Part shown: positions 55,945 through 64,000 of the stretch, piece after piece
Layout: each line of letters opens with the position of its first letter
Numbering within the stretch: the stretch's first letter is position 1
Assembly (NCBI RefSeq): GCF_000174815.1
Contig: NZ_ACNN01000026.1
Span: 62,001-126,000, forward strand
DNA length: 64,000 nt
From: Porphyromonas endodontalis ATCC 35406
GTDB taxonomy: Bacteria; Bacteroidota; Bacteroidia; Bacteroidales; Porphyromonadaceae
Direction of reading: 5' to 3'
Translations under genes and position numbers: made by a program
Notes under the pieces: generated by a model
Told to the model about the DNA's origin: nothing
Seen by the model: only the letters and a program-made list of their open reading frames with translations
The model's database searches: none

Positions 55945-55975
55945 TTGCACAATCGAGAATTAGTTACTACCTTTG
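55945..55975 (+). promoter_or_regulatory. Promoter of tRNA-Gln (-33 TTG, -7 TACCTTTG)
   Basis: TTG at 55945-55947, then 20 nt, then TACCTTTG at 55968-55975, close to the Bacteroidota consensus. The start would be near 55982, 27 nt before the mature tRNA. Confidence 0.75.
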
Positions 55976-56008
55976 CGCTCGCAATTCGATAAGAGTTGCT
56001 CACGGTTT

Positions 56009-56079
56009 TGTCTCGTGGTGTAATGGTAGCACAACAGGTTTTGGTTCTGTTTGTCAAGGTTCGAATCCTTGCGAGACAA
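56009..56079 (+). tRNA. tRNA-Gln (anticodon TTG)
   Basis: Acceptor TGTCTCG (56009-56015) pairs with CGAGACA (56072-56078), and A at 56079 is the discriminator; CCA is not encoded. The D-arm contains GTAATGGTAGC. The anticodon arm has loop TTTTGGT with anticodon TTG, reading CAA and CAG. The T-arm is CAAGG-TTCGAAT-CCTTG. All arms are intact. Confidence 0.96.
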
Positions 56080-56096
56080 CACACATTGATTAAGAG

Positions 56097-56135
56097 CTCC
56101 CACTACAGCATCTAGTTTAGATCGTGTAGTGGGAG
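56097..56135 (+). terminator. Terminator after tRNA-Gln
   Basis: Perfect 11-bp stem CTCCCACTACA (56097-56107) with TGTAGTGGGAG (56125-56135), a 17-nt loop, then TTTCTT. Confidence 0.9.
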
Positions 56136-56140
56136 TTTCT

Positions 56141-56148
56141 TACATTTG
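56141..56148 (+). promoter_or_regulatory. -7 box for the LptF/G gene
   Basis: TACATTTG followed by CAAG, a full TAnnTTTG match directly after the tRNA terminator. The start near 56155 argues against the ATG at 56157 and for the ATG at 56217. Confidence 0.5.
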
Positions 56149-56216
56149 CAAGTGGTATGCGTATAGATAGTGTCAAGAGGTATATAAGACATGGAATACT
56201 AAACCCTTCTAAGCCG

Positions 56217-57293
56217 ATGTTTCTCCGATTAGATCGTTACATCATTCGGCTTTTCTTAGGGACTTATTTCTCGTCTATCTTGCTGATATTATCCGTAGCT
56301 ATAGTCTTCGACATCAATGAGCGTATCTCCAAATTTCTCAATCCGGAGTGCTCTTTGTACGAAATTGTCTTCCATTACTACCTCAATTTCGTACCCTACT
56401 ACGCAAATATGTTTAGCCCTCTCTTTGTTTTCTTGTCAGTTATTTTCTTTACCTCTAAACTGGCAGAGAAGACCGAGATTATTGCCATATTGGCTAGTGG
56501 AGTGAGCTTCAAAAGGCTGTTGCGTCCTTACCTCTTTTCAGCAGCAATTGTTGCTCTCCTTACATTCTTATTAAGCAGTTTTGTCATCCCTCCCGGGAGC
56601 CGTGTTCGCAACGATTTTCAGAATAAATACTTTAGGGATAAGCGTCAAACCTATGCGGAGAGCGTGCAGATACAGGTCTCTCCCAGCCTATTCGCTTACA
56701 TCCACTCCTATAGTGCGGATAATAAAACGGGCTACAACTTCATGTTGGATAAGTTTGAACACAATACTATAAAGAGCAGACTTACCGCCCAAACGGCAGA
56801 GTACGACACTCTTAATACTTGGCGATTATACGATTATAGTATTACTCGATATGGAGCAAAAAGGGACACTTTGGAACGTGGAACTCAGCTTGATACCACG
56901 ATTAACCTGAAGCCCCAAGACTTCCTTATCTCTGCCGTAGATGCCGAGACCTACACCACCCCCGTACTCCACCAATACATCGGGGAACTAAAATCTCGAG
57001 GGGCAACGAATGTGGATCTGCTAGAGGTGGAGTTGCAAAAACGTTATGCAGCTATTCCTGCTGCATTCATCCTCACCATAATAGGTGTTTCGCTCTCCTC
57101 CCGAAAGCGCAAAGGAGGAACGGGGCTTTCTCTCGCTATTGGTATTGCTCTTAGCTTTACCTACATACTTTTTCTTACCCTAGCCTCCAGCTTCTCGGCT
57201 TCGGGTGCCCTATCCCCTATTGTAGCAGCCCAAATGCCCAATGCCATCTATGCTATAATCGCCATCTTCTTGTACAAGAAAGCTCCTCGGTAA
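56217..57293 (+). CDS. LptF/LptG family permease (lipopolysaccharide export)
   Basis: Inner-membrane permease of the LptBFG complex that extracts LPS. The protein (358 residues from ATG 56217; 378 from ATG 56157) has [24 protein letters not shown], then a second membrane helix and the cytoplasmic coupling segment [23 protein letters not shown] large periplasmic domain (about residues 115-255) with beta-jellyroll character follows, then two C-terminal membrane helices ending [12 protein letters not shown]. Whether it is LptF or LptG is not clear. Start 56217 is preferred because the predicted transcript begins near 56155. Confidence 0.9.
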   Translation: MFLRLDRYIIRLFLGTYFSSILLILSVAIVFDINERISKFLNPECSLYEIVFHYYLNFVPYYANMFSPLFVFLSVIFFTSKLAEKTEIIAILASGVSFKRLLRPYLFSAAIVALLTFLLSSFVIPPGSRVRNDFQNKYFRDKRQTYAESVQIQVSPSLFAYIHSYSADNKTGYNFMLDKFEHNTIKSRLTAQTAEYDTLNTWRLYDYSITRYGAKRDTLERGTQLDTTINLKPQDFLISAVDAETYTTPVLHQYIGELKSRGATNVDLLEVELQKRYAAIPAAFILTIIGVSLSSRKRKGGTGLSLAIGIALSFTYILFLTLASSFSASGALSPIVAAQMPNAIYAIIAIFLYKKAPR

Positions 57294-57308
57294 TAGTTCT
57301 GGTTTTTG

Positions 57309-57316
57309 TATCTTTG
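57309..57316 (+). promoter_or_regulatory. -7 box for thyA
   Basis: TATCTTTG followed by CCCT, a full TAnnTTTG match, 24 bp before the ATG at 57340. The TTG at 57334 would be too close to the start point to be the initiation codon. Confidence 0.6.
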
Positions 57317-57339
57317 CCCTATTAGCTGTTGGTTTGACT

Positions 57340-58137
57340 ATGAGACAGTATCTAGAATTACTCCAAAAGATTATGGATGAGGGGACTTTGCGCTCCGATC
57401 GTACAGGCACAGGTACCAAAAGTATTTTTGGGCACCAGATGCGGTTCGATTTAGAAGACGGATTCCCATTGCTTACAACAAAAAAGCTTCATCTCAAGAG
57501 CATTATATATGAGCTTCTTTGGTTCCTGCGAGGAGATTCCAACGTTGCCTACTTACAAGAGCATGGTGTCTCTATCTGGGACGAATGGGCGGATCCCGAG
57601 GGAAATCTAGGACCCATCTACGGAGTGCAATGGCGCTCTTGGCCTAGTTACAATCAAGGGGAGGCCTATGACCAAATAGCTCAAGTAGTAGAAGATATCC
57701 GTACTTCTCCCGATAGTAGAAGGTTGATGGTCAGTGCTTGGAATGTAGCTCAGATCGATCAGATGGCACTCCCTCCTTGTCACTGTCTAATGCAGTTCTA
57801 TGTAGCCAATGGTCGCCTGAGTCTGCAGCTGTATCAACGCTCTGGGGATGTATTCCTTGGCGTTCCTTTCAATATTGCTTCTTATGCGTTACTCCTTATG
57901 ATGGTAGCCCAAGTAACAGGGCTTAAGCCGGGAACTTTTGTACACACTCTTGGGGACGCTCATCTGTATTGCAACCATCTGGAACAGACGGCCTTACAGC
58001 TAACGCGTTCTCCTCGTACTCTGCCAACAATGCAGCTGAACCCGGAAGTGCGCAATCTAGAAGACTTTAAATTCGAAGACTTCAAACTATTGGATTATAC
58101 CCCCCACCCCCATATAGCAGCTCCCATCGCTGTATAA
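57340..58137 (+). CDS. thyA: Thymidylate synthase
   Basis: Methylates dUMP to dTMP with methylene-tetrahydrofolate. The 265-residue protein has the catalytic Cys in [12 protein letters not shown], the dUMP-binding [41 protein letters not shown] and the C-terminal [10 protein letters not shown]. The ATG at 57340 was chosen over a TTG at 57334. It is followed 7 bp later by folA, which regenerates tetrahydrofolate, a classic pairing. Confidence 0.98.
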   Translation: MRQYLELLQKIMDEGTLRSDRTGTGTKSIFGHQMRFDLEDGFPLLTTKKLHLKSIIYELLWFLRGDSNVAYLQEHGVSIWDEWADPEGNLGPIYGVQWRSWPSYNQGEAYDQIAQVVEDIRTSPDSRRLMVSAWNVAQIDQMALPPCHCLMQFYVANGRLSLQLYQRSGDVFLGVPFNIASYALLLMMVAQVTGLKPGTFVHTLGDAHLYCNHLEQTALQLTRSPRTLPTMQLNPEVRNLEDFKFEDFKLLDYTPHPHIAAPIAV

Positions 58138-58144
58138 GCATCTT

Positions 58145-58657
58145 ATGACTTTATCTATAATAGTAGCCGTGGCTGCCAACAATGCCATCGGAAAGGACAA
58201 CGATCTATTGTGGCATCTACCCGGAGATCTTAAGCGATTCAAGGAAACAACAACGGGGCATGCCATCATTATGGGAAAAAACACCTTCCATTCCCTCCCC
58301 AATGGGGCACTACCCAATAGACGTAATATCGTTGTCTCCTCTACATTAGTTCCGCCCGATGGGGTTGAGTGCTACTCTACTCTACAAGCGGCTTTGGAGG
58401 CTGTAGCGGGGGAAGAAGAGGTCTTTATTATAGGAGGAGCGCAACTATATGCTGCATCCCTTCCCCTAGCAGATAAGATTTATTTTTCTCGTGTAGAAAA
58501 GGGATTCCCAGAGGCAGATACCTATTTCCCGGAGTTCGATCTTACGGAGTGGACTCCCTCCTACTGCACCCTATATCCCGAAGACGAACGCAATGAATAT
58601 GCTGTTACACTTACAATATATCAACGTATTGCCTACTTTAAGCATAGACTAAAATGA
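58145..58657 (+). CDS. folA: Dihydrofolate reductase
   Basis: Regenerates tetrahydrofolate with NADPH. The 170-residue protein has the opening [34 protein letters not shown], then the cofactor-binding [12 protein letters not shown] and [16 protein letters not shown]. Catalytic Asp is in the LPGDLKRF segment. It is 7 bp after thyA and overlaps hisS by 4 bp (ATGA). Confidence 0.97.
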   Translation: MTLSIIVAVAANNAIGKDNDLLWHLPGDLKRFKETTTGHAIIMGKNTFHSLPNGALPNRRNIVVSSTLVPPDGVECYSTLQAALEAVAGEEEVFIIGGAQLYAASLPLADKIYFSRVEKGFPEADTYFPEFDLTEWTPSYCTLYPEDERNEYAVTLTIYQRIAYFKHRLK

Positions 58658-60024
58658 ATAAACCATCTATACCAAAAGGGACTCGCGACTTTAGCTCTCT
58701 TGAGATGCAGCGTCGCAACTATATATTCAATACCATCGGCGACGTGTATCGCTTGTATGGATACAAACAAATAGAGACTCCTGCTCTCGAATTACTTTCG
58801 ACCTTGATGGGGAAGTATGGAGAAGAGGGGGATCGTTTGCTCTTCAAAGTACTCAATTCCGGAGACTTCTTGAGCGATGTAACTCAGCAGGATTTCGATG
58901 AAAAGAACCTACCTCACATTGCTAATAAGTTAAGCGAAAAAGGCCTTCGATATGATCTTACAGTGCCCTTTGCTCGCTTTGTCGTACAGCATAGAAATGA
59001 GATAACATTCCCTTTTAAACGCTTTCAAATACAGCCTGTATGGAGAGCTGACAGACCTCAAAAGGGGCGTTATAGGGAGTTTTATCAATGCGATGCCGAC
59101 GTGGTAGGGACAGACTCTCTCTTGTGCGAAATAGAATTGATCCTGATTATCAACGAAGTATTCTCACGACTAGGGATAGCGACACGTTTGCATCTCAATA
59201 ACCGCAAGATCCTCGCAGGGATTGCAGAGGTGGTAGGCGTTCCCGATCAGCTCACAGAGCTTACCATTGCTATGGATAAGTGCGATAAAATCGGACTTGA
59301 CGGGGTAATGGAAGAGCTTCGTGCCAAAGGATTCTCCGACGATACAATCCAACGCCTCCAACCCTTCCTCCACCTTGAGGGAGAAAATGGGGAGCGACTA
59401 GAAGCCTTGGCTACCCTACTCGCTTCCTCCGAAATTGGCTGTAAGGGCGTAGAAGAATTGAGCTTTATATTCGAGGGATTAGCCTCCCAGCACCTTACAA
59501 CGGAGATCCTTTTTGATCCCTCCTTGGCTCGTGGATTAGGATACTATACAGGAGCCATTCTAGAGGTGAAAGCCAAAGACGTAGCCATTGGGAGCATTAC
59601 AGGAGGAGGGAGATACGATAATCTCACAAGTATTTTTGGGCTTGATGGGATGTCTGGGGTAGGTATCTCTTTTGGTGCCGATCGTATATACGACGTCCTC
59701 TTGCAGCTAGACGCATTCCCTACGACTACGAATACCTCTACCCAAGTGCTCATTATTAACTTTGGTAAGGAAGAGGTGCAGCAGATGCTTCCTATCGTGC
59801 AAAAGCTCCGAGCTGATGGTATCTCCGTGGAGATTTATCCCGATGCTGCCAAGCTCAAAAAGCAAATGAGTTATGCCGATAGTCTTGCCATTCCCTATGT
59901 CATATTAGCCGGTAGCGAAGAGCTAAAGCAGGGAATATTTACCCTAAAGGATATGGCAGAAGGAAGCCAAGAAACCCTTTCTCAAGAGCAACTAACGCAT
60001 TTCTTTACTTCAAAAGAGCATTAA
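58654..60024 (+). CDS. hisS: Histidyl-tRNA synthetase
   Basis: Class II synthetase for histidine. The 456-residue protein has motif 1 ([20 protein letters not shown]), the [12 protein letters not shown] motif 2 region, the His-specific [25 protein letters not shown], and motif 3 [15 protein letters not shown], then an anticodon-binding domain ([14 protein letters not shown]). It overlaps folA by 4 bp and is followed 1 bp later by dxs. Confidence 0.97.
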   Translation: MNKPSIPKGTRDFSSLEMQRRNYIFNTIGDVYRLYGYKQIETPALELLSTLMGKYGEEGDRLLFKVLNSGDFLSDVTQQDFDEKNLPHIANKLSEKGLRYDLTVPFARFVVQHRNEITFPFKRFQIQPVWRADRPQKGRYREFYQCDADVVGTDSLLCEIELILIINEVFSRLGIATRLHLNNRKILAGIAEVVGVPDQLTELTIAMDKCDKIGLDGVMEELRAKGFSDDTIQRLQPFLHLEGENGERLEALATLLASSEIGCKGVEELSFIFEGLASQHLTTEILFDPSLARGLGYYTGAILEVKAKDVAIGSITGGGRYDNLTSIFGLDGMSGVGISFGADRIYDVLLQLDAFPTTTNTSTQVLIINFGKEEVQQMLPIVQKLRADGISVEIYPDAAKLKKQMSYADSLAIPYVILAGSEELKQGIFTLKDMAEGSQETLSQEQLTHFFTSKEH

Positions 60025-60025
60025 C

Positions 60026-61933
60026 ATGGCTACTCCCTATCCATTACTTAATGGAATAGACTCCCCTAAAGACCTTCGATCCCTCTCTCCGGATAGGCTT
60101 TCGGAACTTTGTAGAGAACTTAGAAGTTTCCTCCTTGATGTCCTTTCGCAGCACCCGGGGCACTTGGGGTCTAGCTTGGGAGCCGTGGAGCTATCGGTAG
60201 CTCTGCATTATGTATTCCGCACCCCTTACGATCGTATTGTATGGGACGTAGGGCATCAAGCCTATGCGCACAAAATTCTCACGGGGCGACGCGACCAGTT
60301 TGAGACCTTGCGCCAATGGGGAGGCATAGCGGGCTTCCCTTTCCCCGATGAAAGTGAGTACGATACATTCCCCGCAGGGCATGCTTCCAACTCTATATCA
60401 GCGGCTCTTGGGATGTCTGTTGCGGCGGAACTCTATAAAGAAAAGCGCAATGTAATTGCTGTTATTGGGGATGGATCCATGACAGGGGGCTTGGCATTTG
60501 AGGGGCTGAACAACGCTTCTTCTTTCCCCAACAACCTCCTAGTTATCCTCAACGACAACAATATGTCTATCGATGCTAACGTAGGAGGACTCAATCACTA
60601 CCTAGTAGATCTTAATACGAGCCATGCTTATAATACGGTTCGATACGATGTCTATCGAGGCTTGAAGCATATAAAGCTTATCAACGATGGCAACAAGCGT
60701 AATATTTTACGCTTGAATAACAGCATTAAAAGTCTCTTTTCCAACAATCAATCCTCTTTCTTCGACGGACTGAGTATTCGCTACTTTGGTCCGATAGATG
60801 GGAATGATATCCTCCGATTGGTAGAGGTGTTGCGTAAAATAAAGGACTTAAAAGGGCCCAAGATTCTCCATATTCGCACGATAAAGGGAAAGGGCTATCC
60901 TGCTGCAGAGAAACACCCAACTATTTGGCACGCCCCTGGGCATTTTGATATTCTTACAGCAGAGCGACTCGATAAGAAGAAGGCTGGAGAGGCACCTAAG
61001 TTTCAAGACGTTTTTGGACAAACGCTAGTTGAACTTGCCGATCAAGACGAACGTATCGCGGGTATCACCCCGGCTATGCCTACAGGCTGTTCTATGACCT
61101 ACATGATGAAAGCTCACCCCGAGAGAAGCTACGATGTAGGTATTGCAGAGTCGCATGCTGTAACGTTTTCCGCAGGGCTTGCACGAGAGGGAATGATCCC
61201 CTTCTGCAACATATACTCTTCATTTGCCCAGCGAGCTTATGACCAATTGATCCACGATGTGTGCCTCCCTCGCTACCATGTAGTACTCTGTCTCGATAGA
61301 GCCGGACTTGTTGGAGAGGATGGAGCCACCCATCAGGGGGCTTTTGACCTTTCTTATCTCAGCTGCATCCCCAATCTTACGATAGCTGCCCCTCGTAATG
61401 AGCACATGCTGCGCAACTTGATGTACACTGCCTATAAGGGACAGGAGGGTCCCTTCGCCATACGTTACCCAAGGGGCAAAGGTTCGTGTCCGGAGTGGCG
61501 TAATAACATGGAAATATTACCCATTGGCAAAGGCGAGTTGCTTCAAGAGGGAGAAAAGATTGCCATCCTGTCTATAGGTGCCATTGCCACAGAAGTAAGC
61601 AAGGCCATAGAGCTACTCAAAGAAAAAGGAGAGGCTATACCGGCTCATTATGATATGGTATTTCTTAAACCATTGGACACGACCCTTCTCGAATATGTTG
61701 CAACCCATTATCAAGCCGTAATAACGGTAGAAGATGGCGCTGTACACGGAGGTCTCGGATCTTCAGTCCTCGAAACCCTCGCCGAGATGGGCTACCAAGG
61801 GCGTGTTAAACGCTTGGGAATACCCGACCAATTCATCCCTCACGGAACCCCTAGAGAGCAGTACTCGTTCTCTGGTATAGATGCTCAGAGTATTGCACAG
61901 ACTATTCTCTCGCTTAAAGAACAACTTCGATGA
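60026..61933 (+). CDS. dxs: 1-Deoxy-D-xylulose-5-phosphate synthase
   Basis: Makes the first intermediate of the MEP isoprenoid pathway (also feeding thiamine and pyridoxal) from pyruvate and glyceraldehyde-3-phosphate. The 635-residue TPP enzyme has [20 protein letters not shown], the TPP motif [28 protein letters not shown], then HAPGHFD, the transketolase-like [17 protein letters not shown] and [21 protein letters not shown]. The thiamine cofactor connects to thiL in this window. It overlaps trkA by 4 bp. Confidence 0.98.
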   Translation: MATPYPLLNGIDSPKDLRSLSPDRLSELCRELRSFLLDVLSQHPGHLGSSLGAVELSVALHYVFRTPYDRIVWDVGHQAYAHKILTGRRDQFETLRQWGGIAGFPFPDESEYDTFPAGHASNSISAALGMSVAAELYKEKRNVIAVIGDGSMTGGLAFEGLNNASSFPNNLLVILNDNNMSIDANVGGLNHYLVDLNTSHAYNTVRYDVYRGLKHIKLINDGNKRNILRLNNSIKSLFSNNQSSFFDGLSIRYFGPIDGNDILRLVEVLRKIKDLKGPKILHIRTIKGKGYPAAEKHPTIWHAPGHFDILTAERLDKKKAGEAPKFQDVFGQTLVELADQDERIAGITPAMPTGCSMTYMMKAHPERSYDVGIAESHAVTFSAGLAREGMIPFCNIYSSFAQRAYDQLIHDVCLPRYHVVLCLDRAGLVGEDGATHQGAFDLSYLSCIPNLTIAAPRNEHMLRNLMYTAYKGQEGPFAIRYPRGKGSCPEWRNNMEILPIGKGELLQEGEKIAILSIGAIATEVSKAIELLKEKGEAIPAHYDMVFLKPLDTTLLEYVATHYQAVITVEDGAVHGGLGSSVLETLAEMGYQGRVKRLGIPDQFIPHGTPREQYSFSGIDAQSIAQTILSLKEQLR

Positions 61934-63276
61934 AAATTGTAATCGCCGGAGCCGGAGAAGTTGGCACACACCTTGCCAATAAATTATCGGCAGAGGAGCA
62001 ACAAGATATTACGCTGATGGATCCCGATCCTAAGCGTTTGAGTGGATTGTCGAATTCTGCAGAGCTTCTTGCCGTGGTGGGCGATCCCACAGACGCGCAA
62101 GACCTACGCGATTGCAATGTGCAGCATGCCGATCTTTTCATCAGCGTGATGCCGGACGAGCCTACCAATATCTTGGCATGCACTTTGGCAGCTTCTATCG
62201 GAGCTCCGGAGACGATAGCACGTGTAAGTAACCATCGATATTTAGCTCCGGAATACACACGTTTTTTCGAGGGGCTTGGCGTTACCAGTCTTATTTATCC
62301 AGAAGAACTTGCGGCCGAGGAGATCAATATAACCTTCCAAAACCCTTGGGCGAGACAGTATATAGAGCTCTTTAATGGCAACATTGTACTCCTAGGTGTA
62401 AAGGTGCGCAATGGGTCCGAACTCGTGGGAAAGAAGCTGATCGAACTCCCCCATGTGGAACGGAAAAAATTCCATGTGGTGGCCATTAAACGTGGTACTG
62501 AGACCATTATCCCCTCGGGGCAGACCTCTATAGAACACGGAGATATTGTCTTTTTTACGGCCATAGGCAGCGATATAGACGAAGTAAGGCAACTAGCCGG
62601 AAAGAAGAAAGTAGAGGTAAAGCGCGTGGTCGTGATGGGAGCCAGTAGCATCGCCATGCGTACCATTGCCAAAGCGAATAGAAGTATTGAGTTTATTCTA
62701 TTCGAGAAAGAAAAACGCCGTATAGAGGAAATTCGGGACAAACTCCCCTCTAATGTTACCCTCTATCATGGGGATGGTAGAGATCCTGCTTTACTTGAGG
62801 AGGTGGGGATACGAAACGCCCAGGTTTTTATGGCTCTAACGGAGAACTCCGAAACAAACGTACTGGCCTGCCTGGCTGCCAAACGCTACGAGGTATTCAA
62901 AACTATTGCCAAAGAAGAAAATATAGACTACATACCTCTAGCAGAACGGCTTGATATAGGTACTATTATCAACAAAAAACTGATAGCTGCCGGCTACATA
63001 TACCGCTCTCTCTTGGGACAGGATACAAGCACTGTGAAGTGTCTGACGATAGCCAATGCCGATGTTGCCGAGATTGTAGCACGCCGTGGCTCTCCCATTA
63101 CAGGAAAGCCCGTAAAAGACTTGGCACTCCCCAAAGGAATTACTCTAGGGGGGATGGTGCGCAATGGTGTACCTCATATGATTGATGGTAATACTATTAT
63201 AGAACCCTACGATTTGGTAGTTGTATTCTGTTACGAGCTTGCTATCGACAAGGTAAAAGCTCTATTCGAGGAGTAA
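61930..63276 (+). CDS. trkA: Trk potassium uptake regulatory subunit TrkA
   Basis: Cytoplasmic NAD/ATP-binding gating ring of the Trk K+ channel. The 448-residue protein has two tandem RCK_N-RCK_C units: [18 protein letters not shown] at the start, then [17 protein letters not shown] (RCK_C). A second Rossmann unit follows ([18 protein letters not shown] and [14 protein letters not shown]), then [19 protein letters not shown]. It overlaps dxs by 4 bp and is followed 13 bp later by trkH, its channel partner. Confidence 0.95.
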   Translation: MKIVIAGAGEVGTHLANKLSAEEQQDITLMDPDPKRLSGLSNSAELLAVVGDPTDAQDLRDCNVQHADLFISVMPDEPTNILACTLAASIGAPETIARVSNHRYLAPEYTRFFEGLGVTSLIYPEELAAEEINITFQNPWARQYIELFNGNIVLLGVKVRNGSELVGKKLIELPHVERKKFHVVAIKRGTETIIPSGQTSIEHGDIVFFTAIGSDIDEVRQLAGKKKVEVKRVVVMGASSIAMRTIAKANRSIEFILFEKEKRRIEEIRDKLPSNVTLYHGDGRDPALLEEVGIRNAQVFMALTENSETNVLACLAAKRYEVFKTIAKEENIDYIPLAERLDIGTIINKKLIAAGYIYRSLLGQDTSTVKCLTIANADVAEIVARRGSPITGKPVKDLALPKGITLGGMVRNGVPHMIDGNTIIEPYDLVVVFCYELAIDKVKALFEE

Positions 63277-63289
63277 ACCACAAGCACAT

Positions 63290-64000
63290 ATGTTCTCGGT
63301 TCTTCACGCTCAAAGATCTAAGTCATCGGGGATTAATTTCCCCTTTATTGCCTCGGTTGTTGGCAGTATGTGTCTTTTTGAGACCCTCTTTCTGTCGATC
63401 TGTTTTTTTGTTGCATTGTATACACGAGGGGGAGATGCACTCCCCTTTCTCTATACAATTGGCATCATGGCAGTTGTAGGGTCGTTTCTTTTCTTCTATG
63501 GGAAACTCGCAAAAAAGAATCGGAATACAGGGATCCGAGAAGGGATGCTGTCGGTTACAACAACTTGGCTAATACTCTCTTTGATAGGAATGCTTCCCTT
63601 TGTCTTTGGGAGTTATACCCCTACTGTTATTGACGCTTTCTTTGAGACTGTATCCGGCTTTACCACTACCGGAGCTACCATATTCACCTCAGTACATCAG
63701 TTGCCCCATGGGATTCTGCTTTGGCGTAGCCTTATACAGTGGCAGGGAGGTATTGGTATCGTTGTCTTTACCTTGGCCCTTATGCCTACACTAGGCTCTG
63801 GAGGAGGATTGCTCTATAATGCGGAAACTACGGGTATCAAACACGATCGTTTCATGCCGCGTATCACCGAGGTGGCAAGAAGACTTTCGATTGTTTATTT
63901 GGGGCTAACGGCTCTACTTACCATCCTTCTAATGTGTGGAAAAATGAATTTTTTTGAGTCCATTTGCCATGCATTCACTTGCGTCTCTACGGGAGGATAT
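63290..64000 (+). CDS. trkH: TrkH/KtrB-type potassium channel subunit, 3' end beyond window
   Basis: Membrane pore of the Trk K+ uptake system; 237 codons are visible from ATG 63290 before the window ends. Three hydrophobic helices precede the first selectivity-filter loop SGFTTTGATIF, then IQWQGGIGIVVFTLALMP, and a second filter begins at FTCVSTGGY at the very edge. The pattern of repeated pore loops is standard. The remaining half lies outside. It follows trkA by 13 bp. Confidence 0.93.
   Translation, partial: MFSVLHAQRSKSSGINFPFIASVVGSMCLFETLFLSICFFVALYTRGGDALPFLYTIGIMAVVGSFLFFYGKLAKKNRNTGIREGMLSVTTTWLILSLIGMLPFVFGSYTPTVIDAFFETVSGFTTTGATIFTSVHQLPHGILLWRSLIQWQGGIGIVVFTLALMPTLGSGGGLLYNAETTGIKHDRFMPRITEVARRLSIVYLGLTALLTILLMCGKMNFFESICHAFTCVSTGGY

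Overview
This window looks like a chromosomal piece of an anaerobic, asaccharolytic Bacteroidota bacterium, most probably a Porphyromonas or close relative. Supporting signs are a PorT-like type IX secretion protein, FadL-like and Porin_10-like outer-membrane proteins, an HU/SPOR fusion, -7 boxes of the Bacteroidota form TAnnTTTG, few Shine-Dalgarno sites, and a complete lysine-to-butyrate/acetate fermentation cluster next to methylmalonyl-CoA mutase. No transposase, integrase, phage, CRISPR array or rRNA gene was seen. Species-level identity cannot be read from the sequence alone.

Layout. 1-6 kb: glycyl-tRNA synthetase (3' end cut by the window edge, minus strand), then a plus-strand group of a Tyr/Gly-rich exported protein, a FadL-like OMP and cytidine deaminase, followed by a 22-bp tandem hairpin array between two terminators. 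6-15 kb (minus): MlaF/MlaE lipid transporter subunits, thiL, lpxK, sppA, rpsO, a U32-family protein with a TTG start, and upp. 15-22 kb: PorT (plus) converging with a minus-strand run read from trmD through pyrE, an SRPBCC protein, a Rieske-like lipoprotein, a porin, a SPOR protein and queG. 22-30.5 kb (minus): mutA-mutB, an AddB-like nuclease and a CPBP protease.

31-45.8 kb (minus) is the centrepiece: fifteen genes in the order ctfA-kal-kce-kdd-kamA-kamB-kamC-kamD-kamE-ctfB-bcd-etfB-etfA-crt-hbd. KamA makes beta-lysine, KamDE moves the second amino group, Kdd oxidises the product, and Kce splits it with acetyl-CoA into acetoacetate and 3-aminobutyryl-CoA. Kal then gives crotonyl-CoA. CtfAB activates acetoacetate with butyryl-CoA, and Hbd, Crt and Bcd-Etf reduce both halves to butyryl-CoA. 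KamB and KamC are P-loop and MutS-like ATPases of unproven function, probably maintenance factors for the B12 aminomutase.

46-52 kb (plus): HU protein, a 29-residue very basic protein that is easily missed, a structured leader, RNase G/E, recR, a GNAT acetyltransferase and ligA. A gene-free AT-rich stretch of about 970 bp follows, then an XRE-type regulator. 53-64 kb (plus): pyrK-pyrD, a nitroreductase, tRNA-Gln(TTG), an LptF/G permease, thyA-folA-hisS-dxs-trkA and trkH (cut by the window end).

The main unexpected structure is a short dispersed intergenic repeat found in four of the larger gaps, whose core resembles the unit of the 22-bp tandem array. Other points worth checking are KamB/KamC, the leader upstream of rng, the secreted Tyr/Gly/Trp/Cys-rich protein, and the Rieske-like lipoprotein with shifted ligands.
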